From Rhodospirillales bacterium (GTDB lineage Bacteria > Pseudomonadota > Alphaproteobacteria > Rhodospirillales > SHVU01), in the NCBI GenBank assembly GCA_009691105.1, contig SHVU01000010.1:1-64000 (forward strand): 64,000 nt of DNA, read 5' to 3'. Positions 35,526-43,622 of the stretch are shown in pieces. Position numbers and translations under genes: made by a program. The notes under the pieces were generated by a model, which worked only from the letters and a program-made list of their open reading frames with translations, made no database searches and was not told where the DNA came from. Numbering within the stretch: position 1 is the first letter of the stretch; every line of letters begins with the position of its first letter.

Positions 35526-38141
35526 CTAAAGCTGCGCCGCCCGCCGGCGGAACCGCTGGCGGATGATTTCGGAGCCGGTGTTGATCGCAAACGTCATCAC
35601 GAAGAGGACGAGCGCGGCCAAGAACAGCATCCGGAACAACGTCGAGTCTTTGACGGCTTCGGGCAGTTCGACGGCGATGTTGGCCGAGAGTGCGCGAAGT
35701 CCGTTGAACACGTTCCAGTCAAGAAGCGGTGTATTGCCCGCCGCCATGACGACGATCATGGTCTCGCCGACGGCGCGGCCCATGCCGACCATGATGGCGG
35801 CGAAGACACCGCTCATCGCCGTCGGCAGAATGACCGAGGTCGCCGTCTGCCACGGTGTCGCACCGCAGGCGAGACTGGCGGCGCGCAAATGCGGCGGCAC
35901 CGCGTTCAACGAGTCTTCGGCGATCGTGTAAATGATCGGCACCACCGCAAAGCCCATGGCGAAGCCGACGATCAGAGTGTTGCGTTGGACGTAGGTTCCG
36001 ACCAGGCCGTTTCGCGCGTCCACGCCGATCGCGGTAAGCATCCAGGCGATGACCACGCTCAGCACGACGGACGCGGCGAGAATCGCGAGCCAACGGCCCA
36101 GATCGAGAAGTGCCGCCTGAAACCGCGGCCGAGCTTTGAGCGCAGCGGCGAATCGTTCCGCGGCAACGCGATCGAAGATCGTAAGCGTGATGGCCAAGGC
36201 GACGGGCAATCCCAGCAGCACCAGGAACGGCACCGGAGATCCGACCTTACCGTCGAGCCACGCGCGAAGATCGCCGGCGAAAAACAACGCCTCGAACACC
36301 TGGCCCAACGCGAAGGCGATCCAGAACGCGGCAATGACGACAACGAACATCAAGCTGAATTTGGGAATGTTCTGGAGGCGAAGCGCGTAGTGCTGCGGGA
36401 TGAGCTGCCACGCATAGGCGGCCGCAACCAGCGACACCGGCAAAACGACAAAGACCAAGAGGATTGCGGCAATCCAGTTCTCGACCCAGGGCGCCAGAAC
36501 CAACGCCGCAATAAAGCCGAGAACCACCGACGGCAACGACGCCATCATCTCCATGGTCGGCTTGACCACCGCCCGAACCCGGTGATGCACGAATTCCGAC
36601 GTATAGATCGCGCCGAGCAGCGCGATCGGAACCGCGAACAGCAGCGAATAAAGCGTCGCCTTGAAGGTCCCGAACATGAGCGGGATCAACGAGAATTTCG
36701 GCTCGAAGCTGTCGGTGCCGGACGAGGATTGCCACGTATAGGACGGCTCCGAATAGCCTTCATACCAAACGTGACCGAAGATCGAGGCCCACGTGGTTTC
36801 GGGATGGGGCACGTTCATGTCCCACGCCCGATAGCGCCCGTCGATGGCCAGCGCCACGGCGCCATCATCGCGCGGCGACAAGGCGAGAGCGCTAACGTCG
36901 CGCGGCTCCGGGGCTACCTCGAGCTTGACGAGGACCTGCTGGCTGGTCGAATGCCGGAACCATACGGCGCCGTTCTCGTCGGCCGTCAGAAACGCCTTGC
37001 CGCGATGACTCGGCTGAAGATGACGGACTGCACCGGCATGTGGCTCAAGCCGATGGATCCGGATCATCTGATAACCGTCCACCGTCTTGGCGTCGGCACG
37101 CTGCAGACGGGCGTACACGTCGACAGAGCCCTGCGATCCGCCGGCGACGATCGACTGTTCACCGATCAGAAAGTCTATGACAGTTAGATTTTCGGGGCCG
37201 GGGAAGAGATCGATGCTCTCGGCCAACACAGGCTTGGTGAAATCGCGCGAGTCGAAGCGATGCACGATCCCGGTCGTGTCGGCGACATAGATCTGATCCG
37301 CCGATTCCGTCAGGAGTACGTCGGCCACCGTGAGCGCCGCCGGCAAATCGGGAAACCGCGACGTCTCGACGCGGGTCGTGGTTTGTCCGGTCAGAATGTT
37401 GCGGCGCGATTCGGCGCGGCTGAGACGAACGACGCCGCGACCATCGACGGTAGCCAGCACGCGGGACGGGCGTTCGACGGTTCCGGCGATGCGGTATCCG
37501 AGAGCGACGATGGGGCTGCCGTCCTCGGCGATTGGTTGGGGCGCGTCGAAATCGACATCCACTTCGATCTTGCGCACCTGCGCGGAATCGATTTGCACGT
37601 AGACGGAGCGACCATCGGAGAGGGCCCGCTCGCCGAGATCGCGCAAACCGGCCGGGACCTGGTCGGTAGGCAAGACGACGGTGCCGAACCGCAAGCGACC
37701 CACGGTGACGCTGCCGTCGGCAAATCCGAACGCGATCCCGTCACCCATGGAAGACTGACCGAAACTGGTCAGGCGACGGCCGCCGAAATCGAGCGTTGGC
37801 ACCGCAATCTCGGTCCCGGTCGCAACGTGAAAGGCCCGGAGGCGCCCGCCTTCTTCGAGCACCACGGCGAGAATTTTGTGGTCGTCCATGAACGTGGCGA
37901 CAGCGCGCCCGGGTGGTACAGCGAGTCGCGCATCGCGCCGCAGGCTGGCTTCTCCGCCCGTAAACAGAGGAATGGCAACCGAAATGAGAAACGCCACGAT
38001 CCCGATGACGGCGACGATCACCGACAAGCCACCGATCGTGATGACGCTGTCGGCAATGCGATCGATGATCTTGACCGATTGCCGCGTCTTACGACGAGCG
38101 GCGGCGAGCGCGGTCATGGAAGGTGTGGAGGATTCGCTCAT
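35526..38141 (-). CDS. pstC: phosphate ABC transporter permease PstC, long form with large periplasmic domain
   Basis: This 871-residue protein far exceeds the 300-odd residues of E. coli PstC. TM1 (about 31-58) is followed by about 380 periplasmic residues with repeated beta-rich segments (FGFADGSVTVGRLRFG, TVDGRGVVRLSR, YVADTTGIVHRFD, AGGSQGSVDVYARL, FLTADENGAVWFRH) that look like WD40/beta-propeller blades. The permease core starts around 495 (GTFKATLYSLLFAVPIALLGAIYTSEF), with NAVPPHLRAASLACGATPWQTATSVILPTA as the ATPase contact loop. The propeller may couple to PstS or a partner protein; that is inference. Confidence 0.92.
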   Translation of the reverse strand: MSESSTPSMTALAAARRKTRQSVKIIDRIADSVITIGGLSVIVAVIGIVAFLISVAIPLFTGGEASLRRDARLAVPPGRAVATFMDDHKILAVVLEEGGRLRAFHVATGTEIAVPTLDFGGRRLTSFGQSSMGDGIAFGFADGSVTVGRLRFGTVVLPTDQVPAGLRDLGERALSDGRSVYVQIDSAQVRKIEVDVDFDAPQPIAEDGSPIVALGYRIAGTVERPSRVLATVDGRGVVRLSRAESRRNILTGQTTTRVETSRFPDLPAALTVADVLLTESADQIYVADTTGIVHRFDSRDFTKPVLAESIDLFPGPENLTVIDFLIGEQSIVAGGSQGSVDVYARLQRADAKTVDGYQMIRIHRLEPHAGAVRHLQPSHRGKAFLTADENGAVWFRHSTSQQVLVKLEVAPEPRDVSALALSPRDDGAVALAIDGRYRAWDMNVPHPETTWASIFGHVWYEGYSEPSYTWQSSSGTDSFEPKFSLIPLMFGTFKATLYSLLFAVPIALLGAIYTSEFVHHRVRAVVKPTMEMMASLPSVVLGFIAALVLAPWVENWIAAILLVFVVLPVSLVAAAYAWQLIPQHYALRLQNIPKFSLMFVVVIAAFWIAFALGQVFEALFFAGDLRAWLDGKVGSPVPFLVLLGLPVALAITLTIFDRVAAERFAAALKARPRFQAALLDLGRWLAILAASVVLSVVIAWMLTAIGVDARNGLVGTYVQRNTLIVGFAMGFAVVPIIYTIAEDSLNAVPPHLRAASLACGATPWQTATSVILPTAMSGVFAAIMVGMGRAVGETMIVVMAAGNTPLLDWNVFNGLRALSANIAVELPEAVKDSTLFRMLFLAALVLFVMTFAINTGSEIIRQRFRRRAAQL

Positions 38142-38173
38142 GGCTCACGCAAGACGAGGAACGCGACGGGATA

Positions 38174-38212
38174 GGAAGAGAAAGAGCGGCCGGCGCAGGG
38201 CACCGGCCGCTC
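38174..38212 (-). terminator. GC-rich stem-loop with T-rich tail between pstS and pstC
   Basis: In the transcribed sense GAGCGGCCGG pairs with CCGGCCGCTC around a 9-base loop, then TTTCTCTTCC follows. It lies in the 77-bp pstS-pstC gap. As the genes are otherwise one operon, a partial terminator or mRNA-stabilising hairpin that raises PstS over the membrane subunits is the likely role. Confidence 0.6.
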
Positions 38213-38218
38213 CGACGA

Positions 38219-39202
38219 CTAGTTCATCAACTTCTTGGCCTTGAGGTCTTCGCGAGCAATGGCGCCAGTAACGGGGAAGAACCCGTCCTTCAGCACCGCC
38301 TGCTGGCCAGCCTTGGAATAGACGTACTTGATGAACTCGGCGCGCAGCGGATCGAGCGCCTGGTTCGGATTGACGTTCACGTAGATGTAGAGGAAGCGCG
38401 ACAGCACGTAGTCGCCCGAGTAGGCGTTGTCGCTGGTCGCGTCGTAGCAGGTCGCACCCGCCTTGGCGGAGAGCGGAACCGTCTTCACGTCAGCCGTCTT
38501 GTAGCCGACGCCCGAGTAACCCATGGCGAAGCGGTCCGAGGCGATGCCCTGAACCACGGCCGACGAGCCGGGCTGTTCTTTGACCGAGTCCTTGTAGTCG
38601 CCATTGAAGAGAGCAACTTCCTTGAAGTAGCCGTACGTGCCGGACGCCGAGTTGCGGCCGTAGAGCGAAATCGGACGGTCGGCCCATTCGCCGGTCACGC
38701 CGAGCTGGCCCCAAGTCGCCATATCTTTGTCCGAGCCGCCGCGACGGGTCTTCGAGAATACCGCGTCGACTTGCTGCAGCGTCAGGCACTTCACCGGATT
38801 GTCCTTGTGGACGAACACGGCGAGAGCATCGACGGCGCTGCGCACGGCCGACGGCTTGTAGCCATATTTCTTCTCGAACTCGTCGATCTCGGCGGACTTC
38901 ATCGGCCGCGACATCGGACCAAACTGAGCCGTTCCACGGATCAAAGCAGGGGGCGCCGTTCCCGAGCCCTTGCCTTCGATCTCGATGTTGACGTTCGGGT
39001 ACTGGGCTTTGAAGCCCTCGGCCCAGAGCGTCATGAGATTGTTGAGCGTGTCGGAGCCGATCGACTTGAGGCTGCCCGAGACGCCGCTCACCGGCTTGTA
39101 GTCGGCGAGGAGCGGGTCGAGACCCTGCTGCGCATGGGCGGAGAGGCCGAGCATGACGCCGCCGGCCGCCACCAATCCCCGAAGAATGTGTCGTTTCATC
39201 AT
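38219..39202 (-). CDS. pstS: phosphate ABC transporter substrate-binding protein PstS
   Basis: This 327-residue periplasmic protein has a Sec signal (MMKRHILRGLVAAGGVMLGLSAHA). Phosphate-binding segments are visible: LKSIGSDTLNNLMTLWAEGF, EGKGSGTAPPALIRGTAQFGPMSRPM, and YGRNSASGTYGYFKE. The start could be ATG 39202 or 39199 (best spacing to AGGA) or 39208 as in the ORF track, where the spacing is too short. A five-half-site Pho box array lies upstream, and a hairpin follows the gene. It is the first gene of the Pi-induced segment. Confidence 0.94.
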   Translation of the reverse strand: MMKRHILRGLVAAGGVMLGLSAHAQQGLDPLLADYKPVSGVSGSLKSIGSDTLNNLMTLWAEGFKAQYPNVNIEIEGKGSGTAPPALIRGTAQFGPMSRPMKSAEIDEFEKKYGYKPSAVRSAVDALAVFVHKDNPVKCLTLQQVDAVFSKTRRGGSDKDMATWGQLGVTGEWADRPISLYGRNSASGTYGYFKEVALFNGDYKDSVKEQPGSSAVVQGIASDRFAMGYSGVGYKTADVKTVPLSAKAGATCYDATSDNAYSGDYVLSRFLYIYVNVNPNQALDPLRAEFIKYVYSKAGQQAVLKDGFFPVTGAIAREDLKAKKLMN

Positions 39203-39297
39203 ATGCATTGTCCTGTGGTGTCTGTGGCTAGGAGTGGTTTGCGATCAACGGCCGACCTCCGGTCGACCGCTCGATCCGAACCCTAGCTAGCGACTGC

Positions 39298-39357
39298 TCC
39301 ATACCTATGACTGAACGGTCTCAATGCTATGACCGATCCGTTACAGTTTCGTGACAG
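39298..39357 (-). promoter_or_regulatory. Pho box array (five PhoB half-sites) upstream of pstS, overlapping the phoR 3' end
   Basis: Read towards pstS, half-sites CTGTCAC, CTGTAAC, CGGTCAT, TTGAGAC and CAGTCAT follow each other at exact 11-bp steps (39357 down to 39307). The first two with the GAAA spacer form an 18-bp box close to the CTGTCAT-N4-CTGTCAT consensus. The first half-site lies within the last phoR codons and the second covers its TAA. TATGGA just after the last half-site is a possible -10. PhoB-activated pstS transcription is the clear prediction. Confidence 0.82.
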
Positions 39358-40453
39358 GCGTTCCAGGACCAATGATTTCGGCGGAACTCTGGGGTTCCGC
39401 GAGGGGCAATTGCACCGTAAAGGTGCTGCCACGCCCCAGGACACTATCGATCGCGAAGCGTCCACGGTGACGATTGACGATGTGTTTGACGATGGCGAGG
39501 CCAAGACCGGTACCACCCAAAGCCCGCGATCGGCCTTTATCGACGCGATAGAATCGCTCGGTCAGGCGCGGCAGGTCGTCTTCGGGAATGCCTTCGCCCT
39601 GATCGATAATGGCGATGGCAATCCCCGGCTTGTCGCGGCCGACGATCCGTTCGATGACCCGGCCCTCGATCCGAATGGGCGTTCCGGCCCGGCCGTACTT
39701 GATGGCGTTGTCGATCAGGTTCTGAAAGACCTGGACCAGTTCGTCGCGATCGCCAGCCACCGGGGCAAGCCCGGCCGGGATGGCGAGGTCGATCGGCATG
39801 CTGCGCTCGGCGGCTCGTTTGGCGAGCAACTCGGCGACGCCGCCCACGATCTGCTTCACGTCCTGCGGCTCGCGCGGCTGAACGTGCTCGTGAATTTCCA
39901 CCCGCGACAGCGACAACAAGTCATCGACGAGGCGCGCCATCCGGCGGGCTTCTTCATGCATGATGGCGACGAAACGGTCGCGGGCTTCGGTGTCATCGCG
40001 GGCCTGGCCGGTCAGCGTTTCGAGCAGCCCCACCAGTGACGCCAGCGGCGAGCGAAGCTCGTGACTGACGTTGGCGACGAAGTCGGCCCGCATCCGCTCC
40101 CATTTGCGGACTTCGGTCACATCGTGAAACGCCAGCAAGGCGCCAGCCGGATGCGGCAATCCAGCGACCTGCAGAATGAAATCGCGCCGGACGGGCGCGG
40201 CGAGGCTTAGTTCGACCGATCGGCCGGGCCGGCCGGCCAACACGCTGTCGACCGCACCGAGAATGGCCGGATGGCGAATGGCTTGGGCCAGATTGCGGCC
40301 GGTCGCGGCGACCTGGAACGATTCCCGGGCGGAGCGGTTAATGGTCACGATCGTGCGGTTGCGGTCAACGACCACGATCGGATCGGGCAATTCGTCGAGA
40401 ATCCGTATGGCCCCGGTGGGATCAAACCATGGGATGTCGCGTCCTTCGGCCAT
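39341..40453 (-). CDS. phoR: phosphate regulon sensor kinase PhoR without membrane segment
   Basis: This 370-residue histidine kinase has a PAS domain (about 15-115; ELPDPIVVVDRNRTIVTIN), a DHp helix with phospho-acceptor H131 (FVANVSHELRSPLASLVGLLETL) and a CA domain with the N box (VFQNLIDNAIKYG), G1 (IIDQGEGIPEDD) and G2 (GGTGLGLAIVKHI). The PhoR-type LETLTG context is good. The N-terminal membrane helices of most PhoR proteins are absent, and an in-frame TAA 18 nt before the ATG rules out an extension in this frame. It must be cytosolic or recruited, for example through PhoU and the PAS. It is the first gene of the phoR-pst-pho run. Confidence 0.92.
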   Translation of the reverse strand: MAEGRDIPWFDPTGAIRILDELPDPIVVVDRNRTIVTINRSARESFQVAATGRNLAQAIRHPAILGAVDSVLAGRPGRSVELSLAAPVRRDFILQVAGLPHPAGALLAFHDVTEVRKWERMRADFVANVSHELRSPLASLVGLLETLTGQARDDTEARDRFVAIMHEEARRMARLVDDLLSLSRVEIHEHVQPREPQDVKQIVGGVAELLAKRAAERSMPIDLAIPAGLAPVAGDRDELVQVFQNLIDNAIKYGRAGTPIRIEGRVIERIVGRDKPGIAIAIIDQGEGIPEDDLPRLTERFYRVDKGRSRALGGTGLGLAIVKHIVNRHRGRFAIDSVLGRGSTFTVQLPLAEPQSSAEIIGPGTPVTKL

Positions 40454-40583
40454 CAGGAGCGGAGTTTAACAGATTCCCCGGTCTGTCCCGATGCTCCCAG
40501 TCCCGGAGAGCTTCACGAGGCGCCGAACACGTCGGATCACCGCCCTCCGACCCGGATCCACCCTGCGAATCCGGCCTCTTCCC

Positions 40584-40612
40584 TTGACAAGGATGACCCC
40601 CGCCTCTACATG
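40584..40612 (+). promoter_or_regulatory. groESL promoter, TTGACA-N17-TACATG
   Basis: TTGACA at 40584-40589 and TACATG at 40607-40612 are 17 bp apart. The CIRCE operator begins 1 bp after the -10, so HrcA would block initiation. This matches vegetative-promoter control seen in many alphaproteobacterial groESL operons. Confidence 0.75.
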
Positions 40613-40613
40613 C

Positions 40614-40640
40614 TTGGCACTCATCGCACTAGAGTGCTAA
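40614..40640 (+). promoter_or_regulatory. CIRCE operator (HrcA binding site)
   Basis: TTGGCACTC-N9-GAGTGCTAA matches the CIRCE consensus TTAGCACTC-N9-GAGTGCTAA with one mismatch (A to G at position 3) and the exact 9-base spacer. It lies 16 bp upstream of the groES ATG. It predicts HrcA-mediated heat-shock repression; hrcA itself is not in the window. Confidence 0.92.
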
Positions 40641-40656
40641 CAGGCGAGGTTAAGCC

Positions 40657-40962
40657 ATGAAATTCAAACCGCTACAGGACCGCGTTGTGGTCCGCCGTCT
40701 CGAAGGCGTCGAAAAGACAACGGGTGGGATCATCATTCCCGATACCGCCAAAGAAAAGCCGATGGAAGGCGAAGTCGTCGCCGTCGGCCCGGGCGCCCGC
40801 GACGTGAGCGGCAAGCTCATCCCGATGGACGTCAAAGTCGGCGACAAAGTGCTGTTCGGCAAATGGACCGGCACCGAAGTCAAAGTCGATGGCGAAGAGC
40901 TTGTCGTTGTAAAGGAATCCGAGCTGTTCGGAGTCATCACCGACTCCGGCAAGAAGAAATAA
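40657..40962 (+). CDS. groES: co-chaperonin GroES
   Basis: This 101-residue cap of the GroEL chamber starts with the standard [35 protein letters not shown]. The mobile loop (about 20-34) is normal, and the C-terminal half shows [27 protein letters not shown] lies about 7-10 bases before the ATG. It is directly controlled by the CIRCE/promoter element, and groEL follows after 23 bases. Confidence 0.98.
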   Translation: MKFKPLQDRVVVRRLEGVEKTTGGIIIPDTAKEKPMEGEVVAVGPGARDVSGKLIPMDVKVGDKVLFGKWTGTEVKVDGEELVVVKESELFGVITDSGKKK

Positions 40963-40979
40963 CGAACGGAAGGGACTAA

Positions 40980-42617
<1,638 letters not shown>

Positions 42618-42645
42618 GAATACCGACTCACTCGGTCGGTTCTCG

Positions 42646-42676
42646 AAAGGGCCGCGGCATTGCCGCGGCCCTTTTC
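42646..42676 (+). terminator. intrinsic terminator of groESL
   Basis: AAAGGGCCGCGGCA pairs fully with TGCCGCGGCCCTTT, giving a long GC-rich stem with a minimal loop and a TTTT tail, starting 28 bp after the groEL stop. Its right end touches the 3' end of the convergent dehydrogenase pseudogene and may serve both strands (AAAA lies on the opposite side). Confidence 0.87.
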
Positions 42677-43589
42677 ATTTGAGCTTGGCCGGCGGGACGT
42701 CGATAGCTTTGATCAGGGCCGCGTGGTCGAGATCGCCGAACCCGAGCGCAATCAGCTTTTCGTAGAGATCAAGATTGAGCCGCGTTGCCGGCAGATCGAC
42801 ACCGATGTCGCCCGCTAGCGCCAAGGCTTGCGCCATGTCTTTTCGCTGGGTGGTCGCTTTAGCGCCGGGCTTGAGCTCGCCCGAAATCATGCGCTGGCCG
42901 TGAACTTCGAGAATACGGGAATCGGCAAAGCCACCTTTCAAGGCTTCGCGGACTTTCGCCGGATCGGCTCCGGCGCGTCGAGCGAGGGTCAGTGCCTCGG
43001 CAACCGCGCCGATCGACAGTCCTACGATCATTTGATTTGCCGCCTTCGCGATCTGGCCGGTGCCGGTCGGACAGACATGGGTGACGCGACTCCCGAGAAC
43101 GTCGAAGACCGGTCGCGCCCGATCGACCGCCGCCGCCGAACCACCGGCCATGATCGTGAGCTATGCGGCTTCGGCGCCAATGGTGCCGCCCGACACCGGC
43201 GCATCGACATAGTCGCCCCCGGCGTCGATGACTATTTTGGCGAAGCGCCGCGTCGCCGCAACGGCGGTCGTGCCCATGTCGATCACCAGACATTGGCGGC
43301 GCGCAGTGCCGAGGATTCCGACCGCACCGAGCAACACCGCTTCGACGGCCGCGGTATCGGCGACCATGACAATGACGATGGAAGCCTCGGCAGCGACGGC
43401 TCCTGGGCTCGGCATCGGAATCGCTCCGGCGGCCTTGAGATCCTCGACCGGACCCGGCGACCGGTTTCACACCAGAAGCCGCACGCCGCTCTTGAGAAGA
43501 TTCCGGCTCATGGGCCGGCCCATAAGACCAAGCCCGATGAAGCCGACGGTCTGACCTCGCAATGAGACGCGCTGATCGATGTCCGCCAT
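42675..43589 (-). pseudogene. NAD-dependent beta-hydroxyacid dehydrogenase (HIBADH / tartronate semialdehyde reductase type), two in-frame stops
   Basis: Reading one continuous frame from ATG 43589 gives a full-length (about 304-codon) protein. The Rossmann start is GFIGLGLMGRPMSRNLLKSG, followed by VIDMGTTAV, DAPVSGGTIGAEAA, GTGQIAKAANQMIVG (catalytic Lys) and KDMAQALALAGDIGVDLPAT. Two codons are stops: TGA after VRLLV, where Trp or Tyr precedes NRS in relatives, and TAG after GAEAA, where Ser is usual. No frameshift is seen. The track splits this gene into ORFs 43161-43415 and 42675-43151. Either recently inactivated or sequence errors. Confidence 0.85.
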
Positions 43590-43622
43590 TGATCGCTCCT
43601 TCCGGCCGTCGTTGACGGCGCT

